From assembly GCA_030037185.1 (NCBI GenBank), contig JASHRR010001072.1:1-8254 (forward strand): a stretch of 8,254 nt of DNA, written 5' to 3'. Every line of letters begins with the position of its first letter. Position 1 is the first letter of the stretch. The position numbers and the translations under genes are program-made. Positions 1-6,774 of the stretch are shown piece by piece. Below the pieces are notes generated by a model, which was given only the letters and a program-made list of their open reading frames with translations, ran no database searches and was not told where the DNA came from. Source of the stretch: Xanthobacteraceae bacterium. GTDB taxonomy: Bacteria > Pseudomonadota > Alphaproteobacteria > Rhizobiales > Xanthobacteraceae.

Positions 1-582
1 CGGTGCTCTTGTGCCGGGATATTTTCCAGACGCTTGGAGGACAGAGGCCGGACACGAGGCCCGGCCGGTCAGCAGGGCGAGGATGACGAACGGCACGGCG
101 CCACCGGCAACCGCCGTTTCGCCTGCAACTCCGATCAGGTATCCGCCATCTCGGCTCAAATCGACGGTGCGCTCCAGCAGGCGCAGCCGCTGCTCCTCGG
201 GTCCGATCGCGTAGCCATGTCGCGCGCCGTCGGCGCTTGTCGTCGCGCTCTCACCACGCAGGGGCGTGAGCGTCCTATCCCATAATGAGCGCGAGGACCG
301 AACTTCGGGCTTCGCTATGTCAAGCGGCGTGATCTTCCAGTACCATCCGGACAACGGCAGTTCGAATAGCGGTTCGGTGAGCGTCGGCCTCCCACGATTG
401 GAGGACTGCTTTGGTGCTGCCGCCACATCGGCCACCAGCGTGCTCAAGTAGACACCGAGCCGCCGATCGAACGAGCGCTCCACGGCATCGTGGTAAATCG
501 ACGACAGAACAACACCCGTAGCAGCGAGAATGATGCTTGCCAGTAATGCTGCCGTGGCGGAAAGCACAAACATCCCTCGCAT
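1..582 (-). CDS. Sensor histidine kinase, N-terminal sensory part (runs off the window, possibly disrupted)
   Basis: An open frame of 194 codons from ATG at 582 to base 1, with no stop in the window. A GGAG Shine-Dalgarno 8 bases upstream supports this start. Residues about 4-27 form a membrane segment (LSATAALLASIILA). They are followed by a periplasmic domain with SFDRRLGVYLSTLVADVA (about 37-54), ELPLSGWYWKIT (74-85) and EVRSSRSLWD (93-102). This is the pattern I recall from PhoQ-like membrane sensor kinases of Bradyrhizobium and relatives. After VAGE (about 152-155) I would expect a short linker, a second membrane helix and HAMP. Instead there is a short hydrophobic stretch (VPFVILALL) and then sequence unlike HAMP (ASCPASVLQASGKYPG). 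A shifted frame near the left edge reads VRPLSSKRLENIPAQEH, which faintly recalls the expected region, so a deletion plus frameshift is possible. No response regulator precedes it. The sensor-kinase call is fairly firm; whether the gene is intact cannot be decided here. Confidence 0.6.
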   Translation of the reverse strand, partial: MRGMFVLSATAALLASIILAATGVVLSSIYHDAVERSFDRRLGVYLSTLVADVAAAPKQSSNRGRPTLTEPLFELPLSGWYWKITPLDIAKPEVRSSRSLWDRTLTPLRGESATTSADGARHGYAIGPEEQRLRLLERTVDLSRDGGYLIGVAGETAVAGGAVPFVILALLTGRASCPASVLQASGKYPGTRAP

Positions 583-590
583 ACGCCCGT

Positions 591-594
591 CTCC
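591..594 (-). promoter_or_regulatory. Ribosome binding site of the left-edge sensor kinase
   Basis: GGAG on the minus strand, 8 bases before the ATG at 582. The reading frame stays open further upstream, with a GTG at 642, but no Shine-Dalgarno precedes that GTG. This site therefore decides in favour of the ATG at 582. Confidence 0.55.
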
Positions 595-702
595 AAGTTG
601 CAGGCGAACATAATATTTCTGAAGCTGTGCCCTGGTTGACACACTACAAATGCGGGATGAACACACCTGAATAAGTTGTTGCCTGATATGGCCAGTTATG
701 TT

Positions 703-806
703 GGGCCCTTGGACACCCTTGGTGCCGCAGCCACCGACCTACCCTGTGCGCACCCCATGTGCCCGAGGGGGCCAAGGACCCAAAGGGGTGCCGGGCTCCA
801 AGGGGC
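703..806. repeat. Cluster of CCCTTGG and inverted CCAAGG motifs
   Basis: CCCTTGG occurs at 706-712 and again at 716-722, exactly 10 bases apart. Inverted copies follow: CCAAGG at 772-777, CCAAAGG at 780-786 and CCAAGGGG at 798-805. GGGCCCTTGG (703-712) can pair with CCAAGGACCC (772-781) with one mismatch across a loop of about 59 bases. Function unknown. It could be a decayed repeat element, a binding-site array, or the low-complexity coding tail of a lost gene. Confidence 0.45.
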
Positions 807-886
807 AAATGTTGGCAACCTGCTGTTGTGATTGTTCACTCTGTGGCGTAAGGGCCAACCCCTCGGCGAGAGATCAGGTGCGTCCG

Positions 887-1855
887 TTAGGCGACTTCGG
901 CCGGAGCCAATCGGTTAGCCACGCCGAAGCCGATCCGCACCGCCAACAACAGCACGGTGAGCGCGATCACGGCATACATCAACGCAGAGGCGAGCTGCAC
1001 GCCGATGCGCATCTCGGTCAGCCGGACTTGCTCCAGCACGCGCGGATCGATCAAGCGAGCGGCGAACAGGTAGGCGTTGTCGTAGCCCTTGAGCTTGATG
1101 AGCGCGTCGACGTAATCCGTGTCCCCCAGCCAACCGGCAATCGCCTCGCCGTCGCCGATCTGGGCCAGGCGGTCAGCGGGCGGCAGCGGTGGTTCCTGCA
1201 CTTGGGGCGGAAGGCGAATGTCAGCCTTGAGGATGACCGATTGATCCGACCTGAGCATCATCGCCACCGGCATGCCGCGAAGCAATGCCTGGGTGGTGAA
1301 GCCTTGGCGGAACCTGTCGATATCCTGATCGAACAAGGACTTCGCCTGCGCGACGTCGCTCGCCATGAAGTTGGTCTCGGCCTGGATCGAGAGCTCGTGT
1401 TGCTTCAGATAGGCCTCCGAAACGATCACGGAGTTTTCCATAACCGCGCGGGTGCGGAGCAAGAACAGCCGGTCGAACCCGCGGTCGAGATTGACGCTCG
1501 CGACCACGGCAACCAGCACGGCAGGCACCACGGCGATCACCGAGAACAGGGCGGCGATCAGGACGTGGAGCCGCGCCCCCGCGCTGCCCCGCCGCCGCGC
1601 CTGGACGATATGCCAGACCTCCCGGCCGATGATCGCAAGCAGCAGCAGCACCGTGACAAAATTCACCGCCAGGAGGGTGACGACCACGTTGTAGGTCGCG
1701 CTAACGAAAGTCAGGTTCGCCAGCACCAGGAACGTCGTCAATGCCGACAGCAACGCCGCGACGACGGCGATCGGGCCGATCATTCCGGTGGCGAGCCGTG
1801 TCGCCGTTGGCGCCTCGGCGGTTTCGACGGCTGAAGCCTCCTCGACGGTCGTCAT
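887..1855 (-). pseudogene. ntrY: ntrY truncated: N-terminal membrane and periplasmic sensor half only
   Basis: A 322-residue product matching the N-terminal part of NtrY, the membrane histidine kinase partnered with NtrX in nitrogen and redox control. Membrane segments are predicted at about 23-49, 54-77, 95-121 and 288-308, with a periplasmic domain of about 165 residues between the last two. This is the usual NtrY sensor layout. The ATG at 1855 is preceded by GGGGGAG. Homology to the family runs to VANRL (312-316), where NtrY normally continues into VAP and the HAMP linker. Here it reads APAEVA and then a stop. Full NtrY proteins are roughly 750 residues, so HAMP, PAS, HisKA with the phosphorylated His, and HATPase_c are all missing. 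Nothing downstream in the window restores them and no ntrX follows. The remaining frame is clean, so a stable membrane stub could still be made. The identity is fairly sure. Pseudogene rather than sequencing error is likely because the following sequence is unrelated in all frames. Confidence 0.8.
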
Positions 1856-1970
1856 CGCTCCCCCGGGATTGGGGCCACCATCAGCCCGGCCTCTGAAGAT
1901 GCCCTTGCGTCATCGCGACCGGACGGCTCAATGAAGTCGAGAAACGTCGATGTATGGCATGACATGTGAT

Positions 1971-2041
1971 GCGCAAATACAACAATGTTGCCCGTTTGCG
2001 CCACTTTTGTGGCTTGAACAAGCTGAGGCACCATTTTTGGT
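1971..2041. promoter_or_regulatory. Cluster of four dyad-symmetric sites upstream of ntrY
   Basis: Within 71 bases lie four inverted repeats. GCGCAAA (1971-1977) pairs with TTTGCGC (1995-2001) and encloses CAACA-A-TGTTG (1980-1990). GCCAC-TTTT-GTGGC is at 2000-2013, CTTG-AA-CAAG at 2013-2022, and ACCA-TTTT-TGGT at 2030-2041. They sit about 115-185 bases upstream of the ntrY start. The density suggests an operator region or a structured leader. None matches the NtrC consensus TGCACC-N5-GGTGCA or a FixK/FNR TTGAT-N4-ATCAA box. The regulator is unknown. Confidence 0.4.
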
Positions 2042-2645
2042 AGTTCTTGGCAGTTCAACCCTTGCCGACACGTTCTGGCGGCGGTTTCATCGCGTTCTGC
2101 CCTCCCGGTTGGCGTGACCTCGAGAATCCTAGTTTCTAGGCGATGAAGATCAAGCGTCCGCTGGGTGTCCCGGCCGATCGTGGCTTTTGAGGCCGCCCTG
2201 CCGATCGGGTCGACCACTAGATCATCGGCTGACTGTTCGCCGGGCCCACCAGTGCGGCTTTACGCTTCACGATCGACGGCTGATGGCTGGTTTCTTCGTT
2301 TGTCGATCGCAAGGAGCATTGGCGCGGCGGGCGCGCCTTGCCGAGGATCGGCCGCCCCTCTTTGAGAGCGCCGGCCAGCTTGGCGAGGTGCCGTCGCAAA
2401 GAAGTTTTCCACCCGCCTAACCCGACCTGCAGCGCATAACTTCCTCTACCCTTTGGGTCTTCTTTCGCGGGCTTAATCGCACCAACGCACCACCGACCTC
2501 GCTAAGCGACAGGCAAAATTGGTACAGACGATGAGGGGCCTGAGCTTCAGCCCCAATGTGCGCATTGCGACGCTTTCGGCAGATATTCCACCTGAAGGCC
2601 ACTTTTCGGCCCACGGAATGCCTCATCGGCCATGCGTAATTCTTA

Positions 2646-2666
2646 CCGCGTGCGGTTTCCACGCGG
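2646..2666. repeat. Inverted repeat, 7-bp stem
   Basis: CCGCGTG (2646-2652) and CACGCGG (2660-2666) are perfect reverse complements around a 7-base loop. No T-run follows on either strand, so it is not a typical intrinsic terminator. Confidence 0.4.
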
Positions 2667-2741
2667 CAGGACAATCCGCTCGCGACCTCGGTCCCCTTCG
2701 TGGTGCCCCTTGTCGGGGGAGTGGGGTGTTGTTGCGAAAGT

Positions 2742-2770
2742 CCGGTCCCTGCCCTCAGCACGGGGACCGG
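2742..2770. repeat. Inverted repeat, 8-bp stem
   Basis: CCGGTCCC (2742-2749) and GGGACCGG (2763-2770) pair perfectly across a 13-base loop. No T-run follows. It belongs to the hairpin-rich part of the gene-free stretch. Confidence 0.4.
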
Positions 2771-2850
2771 GTACTTCCGTCGAAGTAGCCGCGGCCCCAG
2801 GCGCGTGGAGGGATGTGGGGAAATGCGCCGGGGGCAACGCGGGGTTTCCA

Positions 2851-2901
2851 CAGACAGCTCAGCTACGCGGCAGCAAAGCAACGATGCCGATCCGCTGTCT
2901 G
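2851..2901. repeat. Inverted repeat, 8-bp arms with a 35-base spacer
   Basis: CAGACAGC (2851-2858) and GCTGTCTG (2894-2901) are perfect reverse complements. A TTTCCACA word lies just before the left arm (2845-2852) and again at 2917-2924, after the right arm. Function unknown. Confidence 0.3.
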
Positions 2902-3012
2902 TCGGCTTCTCGACGCTTTCCACAACAATGTAGGCGGCGTGTCCGCGGCGCAACACCCGGCCATCGTCGCATGCTGGCGCCTGTCAAATGAGCTTGCCCT
3001 TCGGCCCATCAA

Positions 3013-3042
3013 CAGCGCCGCCGCGCTAGCCTGGCGGCGCTG
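3013..3042. repeat. Inverted repeat, 10-bp GC-rich stem
   Basis: CAGCGCCGCC (3013-3022) and GGCGGCGCTG (3033-3042) are perfect reverse complements around a 10-base loop that itself contains the palindrome GCTAGC. This is the strongest hairpin in the gene-free stretch. No T-run follows. A REP-like element or a structured RNA segment are possible readings. Confidence 0.45.
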
Positions 3043-3224
3043 GCGTGATCATCACACCCCGAATCCTGCTCCGTCATTGCCGCAGGGCTTCGGCCGCCCC
3101 GGATGCCCGGCGCGTTCCCGGGCTGGGGGCGCTCGCAGAACGGCCGCGGTTCAGCCGACCGGAAAGCTGCCACGCCCCTTAGTCATATGCACCCGTGGGG
3201 CGCACCCGGCGCCAACCCCGCACT

Positions 3225-3245
3225 GCCTGTCGCGGCAAGACAGGC
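3225..3245. repeat. Inverted repeat, 7-bp stem
   Basis: GCCTGTC (3225-3231) and GACAGGC (3239-3245) pair perfectly around a 7-base loop. A purine-rich run (GGGGGAGGG) follows on the plus strand. Confidence 0.4.
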
Positions 3246-3310
3246 GGGGGAGGGTAGCGGGGCTCGCGGCTGCCAACACGGCGTCCGCGCCGGTTGATAC
3301 CTGACTGATG

Positions 3311-3338
3311 AGGAATCGCCCGGTCGGCGAGGATTCCT
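3311..3338. promoter_or_regulatory. Dyad upstream of the PQQ dehydrogenase, possible operator
   Basis: AGGAATC (3311-3317) and GATTCCT (3332-3338) are perfect reverse complements. Inner GCC (3318-3320) and GGC (3326-3328) can extend the stem with a small bulge. It lies about 107-134 bases before the start codon, where a regulator or leader structure would be plausible. I do not see a clear -35/-10 pair to anchor it. Confidence 0.35.
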
Positions 3339-3432
3339 AACCGCGCCATTGCGTCGCCTGCCGACACCGCCTTGGAGATCATGTAGGCTGTGGGTCAAGC
3401 GCGATCGCAACGAAAGCGGTGCGCGAGTCCGA

Positions 3433-3439
3433 GGGGAGG
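3433..3439 (+). promoter_or_regulatory. Strong ribosome binding site of the PQQ dehydrogenase
   Basis: GGGGAGG ends 5 bases before the ATG at 3445. It fixes that codon as the start rather than the in-frame ATG at 3349, which would put 32 Arg-rich residues in front of an otherwise good signal peptide. Confidence 0.75.
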
Positions 3440-3444
3440 CACCT

Positions 3445-5157
3445 ATGGCAAGACCTAACGTTTCGTTTAAGGCTGCGGTTCTGGCGGGCAGCATGGCGGC
3501 TTGGCCTGCCATCGCCGGCGAGGTTACACCGGACCGGCTCGTGAATGCCGACAAGGAGCCGCAGAACTGGTTGATGAACCACCGCACCTATGACGGCCAG
3601 CGCTTTTCGCCGCTCGCGCGCATCAACCGCGACAACGTCAAAAACCTGAAGCTCGCCTACGCGGTGCCGCTCGGAGGCGGCGCGGGCAACGAGTTCGCTA
3701 ACGCCACACCGCTCGCCGAAGACGGTTTCCTCTACGTCACCGACTCATGGAACGTCCTCTACAAGATCGACGCCCGCTCGGGCGCCGCTGGCCGCATCAT
3801 TTGGCGCATGGACCCCAAACAGGATCGCCAGATGCGCAGCCGCGGCGCTGCGCTGTGGGGCAACCTCGTTGTCACCGGTGCCGGCGGTTTCGGCAACTCG
3901 CCGCGCATCATCGCGACCGACAAGGAAACCGGCAAAGTGGTCTGGGAGACCTCGTTCTCGGACACGCCGGACGTGACCTTCACGGCGGCACCGCTTGCGA
4001 TCAAGGACAAGATCATCGTCGGTGCCGCCAACGGCGACCAGGGCGTGCGCGACTGGATTGCCGGGCTCGATGCCGCAACCGGCAGGCGCTTGTGGCTCAA
4101 ATATACGATCCCGGCGCCGGGCGAACCTGGCAGCGAAACCTGGAAAGGCAACACCGAGGCTTGGCGCACTGGAGGCGGCGCGGTGTGGGTAACTGGCACC
4201 TATGATCCGGCCAGCAATCAGACCCTGTGGGGAACCGGCAATCCGGTGCCGATGTTTGATCCGTTCTACCGGCCGGGCGACAACCTCTACACCAACAGTC
4301 TGATTTCATACGATCCCGACACCGGCAACATGAACTGGTATTTTCAGTTCACGCCGGGCGACAAGTGGGACTACGACGAGGTTGGCACCCATATCCTAAT
4401 CGACGGACAGGTCGGCGGGCAATCGCGCAAGCTGATTACGCATTCCGCGCGCAACGGCTTTCTCTACACAATGGAGCGCGCCAATGGCGCAATGGTGCTG
4501 GCGAAGCCCTATATGGAGGTCAACTGGACCAAAGGCATCGACCAGAAGACCGGCAAACCGCTCGACTATGATCCTGCCAGGGACATTCAGATCTATGCGG
4601 GCGTCGGCAACCTCAATCCGAACGACCCGCCCAAGAAGGTCTGTCCGTCGCTGTTGGGCGGCAACAACTACTGGCCGAGTTCCTACAGCCCGAGAACCAG
4701 GCTGCTGTACATCCCGGCTCTATCGAACTGCTCGACGATTACGATCGACCGGGAAAAGCACAACAAGGAGAGAGGCTGGAACGGCGGCCTCGCCACCACC
4801 CTCGAACGGTGGGAAAGCGACCTGAAAGCCGCCGACCCGCTGACCGGCGAGATCAAGAAAAGCGTGCACCTGAGCTACCCGAATTTCAGCGGCACGCTCG
4901 CGACCGGCGGCGGGTTGGTGTTTCTCGGGCTGCTGGATGGCACAGTTGCGGCGTTCGATGACACCTCGCTCGACCAGATGTGGAAAATCAACGTCGGTTC
5001 AGGCTTTTCCGCGCCGCCAATGACGTTCGAAGTCGATGGCAAGCAATATATCGCGATCGTTTCCGGGCCGAGCCCGGCGGCCAGAGCCAGGCTCGTCAAT
5101 ACGCCGGAACTCCGAGACCAGCGCAATGCACTGGTGTTGTATGTGTTCTCGTTGTGA
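3445..5157 (+). CDS. Periplasmic PQQ-dependent alcohol dehydrogenase, methanol/ethanol family
   Basis: A 570-residue quinoprotein expected to oxidise a primary alcohol in the periplasm and pass electrons to a cytochrome c. A signal peptide (about 1-24, cleavage near AIA-GE) is followed by one eight-bladed propeller with typical blade motifs (ATGRRLW 211-217, PDTGNMNW 291-298). There is no C-terminal haem domain, and the length fits the family. Family sites: TGGGAVW (242-248), Asn266 in GTGNPVPMF (metal ligand), catalytic Asp309 in WDYDEVG, Arg336 in ARNGFLY. Asp311, two residues after the catalytic Asp, matches the extra lanthanide ligand of XoxF-type enzymes. Cys400 and Cys429, 29 apart, match the second disulfide of methanol dehydrogenase. 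The vicinal Cys-Cys pair is absent. The usual metal-binding Glu aligns with Asp198 in GDQGVRD. No cytochrome, xoxJ-like or pqq genes are nearby. The gene stands alone and converges on ntrC. The family is sure; substrate and metal are inferred. Confidence 0.9.
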   Translation: MARPNVSFKAAVLAGSMAAWPAIAGEVTPDRLVNADKEPQNWLMNHRTYDGQRFSPLARINRDNVKNLKLAYAVPLGGGAGNEFANATPLAEDGFLYVTDSWNVLYKIDARSGAAGRIIWRMDPKQDRQMRSRGAALWGNLVVTGAGGFGNSPRIIATDKETGKVVWETSFSDTPDVTFTAAPLAIKDKIIVGAANGDQGVRDWIAGLDAATGRRLWLKYTIPAPGEPGSETWKGNTEAWRTGGGAVWVTGTYDPASNQTLWGTGNPVPMFDPFYRPGDNLYTNSLISYDPDTGNMNWYFQFTPGDKWDYDEVGTHILIDGQVGGQSRKLITHSARNGFLYTMERANGAMVLAKPYMEVNWTKGIDQKTGKPLDYDPARDIQIYAGVGNLNPNDPPKKVCPSLLGGNNYWPSSYSPRTRLLYIPALSNCSTITIDREKHNKERGWNGGLATTLERWESDLKAADPLTGEIKKSVHLSYPNFSGTLATGGGLVFLGLLDGTVAAFDDTSLDQMWKINVGSGFSAPPMTFEVDGKQYIAIVSGPSPAARARLVNTPELRDQRNALVLYVFSL

Positions 5158-5207
5158 ATAAGTCGAGCGCCATCGACAACCGGCGATCAGCAACCAGGGC
5201 ATGCCGC

Positions 5208-5229
5208 CGGGCCGAGGGTCCTCGGCCCG
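5208..5229. terminator. Hairpin between convergent genes, possible bidirectional terminator
   Basis: CGGGCCGAG (5208-5216) and CTCGGCCCG (5221-5229) form a perfect 9-bp stem with a GGTC loop. It lies 51 bases after the dehydrogenase stop and 92 bases after the ntrC stop on the other strand. Its position suits transcript ends from both sides. No T-run follows on either strand, so it would be a non-canonical terminator or an mRNA-stabilising hairpin. Confidence 0.5.
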
Positions 5230-5320
5230 CAACACTCAACGCTGTGGCGACCGCTGCGCACCTGCATGTCGCGGCCGCCCGGTGTAGCGAAGGAAGGCGG
5301 GGATCGCTGCGCCCCTCCCC

Positions 5321-6763
5321 TCACCCGCTGGTGCGGATCACCTGTATTTCCAGATCGCGGATTTTCTTGCGCAGCGTGTTGCGATTGACGCCCAACAGAT
5401 CGGCGGCGCGGATCTGGTTGCCGCGGGTGGCGGCAAGTGCGGCCGACACTAGCGGATATTCGATCTCCCGCAGGATGCGATGATAGAGGCCGGGCGGCGG
5501 CAGGCCATCGGCAAAGCCGCCGAAATATTGATTGAGATAGCGTTCGACCGCCGCCGAAAGGTTTTCCTCCGAGCGGCTTTCTTCGCCGAGCGGGGTTGGC
5601 GTCGACGGCGCGAGCTCGTTGTCGATGACTGCGCTGGTGATGGTTTCCTGAGGATACAACGCGGCAAGGCGGCGCGCGAGATTTTCCAGTTCGCGCACGT
5701 TGCCGGGCCAGCGATAGCGCTTGAGGCGCTCGATCGCGGCGATTTCGATCTGTTTGTTCGGCAGGCCTTCGCGCTCGGCGAGCTTGAAGAAATGGCGGAT
5801 CAGGTCGGGGATGTCCTCGGCGCGCTCGCGCAGCGGCGGCAGCCGCAGCGGCACCACATTAAGCCGGAAATACAGATCCTCGCGGAACAGGCCCTGTTGG
5901 ATCAGGATCCGCAGATCCTTGTTGGTGGCGGCAACGATGCGAACGTCGGTCTTGATCGGCGTGCGGCCGCCCACGGTTGTGTATTCGCCTTGCTGCAACA
6001 CGCGAAGCAAGCGCGTTTGCGCTTCCATTGGCATGTCGCCGATCTCGTCGAGGAAGAGTGTGCCGCCCTCGGCCTGCTCGAACCGCCCGGCATTGCGCGT
6101 GTTGGCGCCCGTGAAGGCCCCCTTCTCGTGGCCGAACAGTTCAGACTCGATGAGCTCGCGCGGGATCGCTGCCATGTTGATGGCAACGAACGGCCCGGAC
6201 CGCCGTTTACCGTAATCATGCAGCGCGCGCGCCACCAGTTCCTTGCCGGTGCCGGATTCCCCGGAGATCAGCACGGTCAGGTCGGTCTGCATCAACCGTG
6301 CCAGCAGACGGTAGATTTCCTGCATTGCGGGCGAGCGGCCGATCAAGGGGATGTCGATTTCCTCTGCCTTGCCCCCCGCTGCCGCGGGGCGGTCCTTCGG
6401 CTCCGACAGCGCACGGCCGACGATGGTGGTCAGCTCCTTGAGGTCGAACGGCTTCGGCAGATACTCATAGGCGCCGCGCTCGGAGGCGCGGATCGCTGTC
6501 ATGAAGGTGTTCTGCGCGCTCATGACGATGACCGGGAGGTCGGGTCGCAGTTTCTTGATGCGCGGCAAGAGATCGAACGCGTTCTCGTCGGGCATGACCA
6601 CGTCGGTGATGATAAGATCGCCCTCGCCCTGGCTGACCCATCGCCACAGGGTAGCGGCGTTTCCGGTCGAGCGCACCTCGTAGCCGGCGCGAGACAGCGC
6701 CTGGTTGAGTACGGTTCGGATCGCAGCGTCGTCATCCGCGATCAAAATACTACCAGCGGGCAT
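5321..6763 (-). CDS. ntrC: Nitrogen regulation response regulator NtrC (sigma-54 activator)
   Basis: A 480-residue activator that, once phosphorylated by NtrB, drives sigma-54 promoters of nitrogen-assimilation genes. Receiver domain at about 5-118 with acidic DDD (10-12), phospho-acceptor Asp54 (TDVVMPDE) and Lys104 (PKPF). AAA+ domain at about 140-375 with Walker A GESGTGKE (168-175), the sigma-54 contact loop GAFTGA (215-220), Walker B LFLDEIGD (236-243), and [15 protein letters not shown] (351-365). A Fis-type helix-turn-helix is at about 445-470 ([20 protein letters not shown]). Three in-frame starts lie close together: GTG 6772, ATG 6769 and ATG 6763. I chose 6763 because AAAGGTGA lies 5-7 bases before it and homologues I recall begin MPAGS. 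It follows ntrB with almost no gap, so co-translation is likely. Nothing is missing. Instead of the usual ntrYX, the next gene downstream is a convergent dehydrogenase. Confidence 0.95.
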   Translation of the reverse strand: MPAGSILIADDDAAIRTVLNQALSRAGYEVRSTGNAATLWRWVSQGEGDLIITDVVMPDENAFDLLPRIKKLRPDLPVIVMSAQNTFMTAIRASERGAYEYLPKPFDLKELTTIVGRALSEPKDRPAAAGGKAEEIDIPLIGRSPAMQEIYRLLARLMQTDLTVLISGESGTGKELVARALHDYGKRRSGPFVAINMAAIPRELIESELFGHEKGAFTGANTRNAGRFEQAEGGTLFLDEIGDMPMEAQTRLLRVLQQGEYTTVGGRTPIKTDVRIVAATNKDLRILIQQGLFREDLYFRLNVVPLRLPPLRERAEDIPDLIRHFFKLAEREGLPNKQIEIAAIERLKRYRWPGNVRELENLARRLAALYPQETITSAVIDNELAPSTPTPLGEESRSEENLSAAVERYLNQYFGGFADGLPPPGLYHRILREIEYPLVSAALAATRGNQIRAADLLGVNRNTLRKKIRDLEIQVIRTSG

Positions 6764-6774
6764 TGGCATCACCT

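Larger units (their letters stand above)
583..886. other. Gap between truncated ntrY and the left-edge kinase; no gene seen
   Basis: 304 bases lie between the ntrY stop and the kinase start. The stretch 590-700 is clearly more AT-rich than its surroundings. The part 703-806 carries repeated CCCTTGG/CCAAGG units, described separately. A short minus-strand frame through about 740-856 reads LTPQSEQSQQQVANICPLEP and ends in a stop, with no convincing start. It has no resemblance to the missing ntrY HAMP or kinase domains. I see no convincing promoter for the kinase. Confidence 0.6.
1856..3444. other. Long stretch with no credible gene between ntrY and the PQQ dehydrogenase
   Basis: About 1.6 kb lie between two divergent genes, ntrY to the left and the dehydrogenase to the right. 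Frames of up to 179 residues exist on both strands (for example minus 2417-2956 and plus 2813-3304). They are rich in Arg, Pro, Cys and Ser, lack Shine-Dalgarno sites, and show no domain I recognise. The ntrY-proximal part (about 1860-2220) probably holds the ntrY promoter and leader and contains the palindrome cluster, plus CCTAG-TTT-CTAGG at 2128-2140. The rest (about 2220-3340) is rich in short perfect hairpins. I saw no tRNA, rRNA, transposase or CRISPR repeat. Confidence 0.6.

Noticed and set aside
698..1834. Long plus-strand open frame (378 codons) opposite ntrY
   Set aside because: Its product is rich in His, Arg, Gln and Asp, typical of antisense translation of a high-GC gene. The opposite strand has clear NtrY membrane and sensor sequence.
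1852..2217. Minus-strand frame of 121 codons whose TGA overlaps the ntrY ATG as ATGA
   Set aside because: The overlap looks like coupling, but the start is a GTG without a Shine-Dalgarno, the product has no recognisable domain, and the frame runs through the palindrome cluster. It is more likely leader sequence. Conservation in relatives would be needed to revive it.
2845..2924. Two TTTCCACA words plus TGTGGGGAAA resembling DnaA boxes
   Set aside because: They deviate from TTATCCACA, are only two, and there is no AT-rich unwinding region or dnaA/repC gene nearby. An origin is not supported.
2417..2956. Minus-strand frame of 179 codons in the gene-free stretch
   Set aside because: The composition is rich in Arg, Cys, Ser and Pro, there is no domain or Shine-Dalgarno, and competing frames of similar length exist on the other strand.
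2217..3340. Possible insertion sequence or transposase remnant in the gene-free stretch
   Set aside because: I found no transposase motif, no paired terminal inverted repeats and no target duplication by eye. A nucleotide and translated search would be needed.
3349..3444. Upstream start for the PQQ dehydrogenase adding 32 residues
   Set aside because: The added residues are Arg-rich and would mask the signal peptide. A strong GGGGAGG directly before the ATG at 3445 supports the shorter form.
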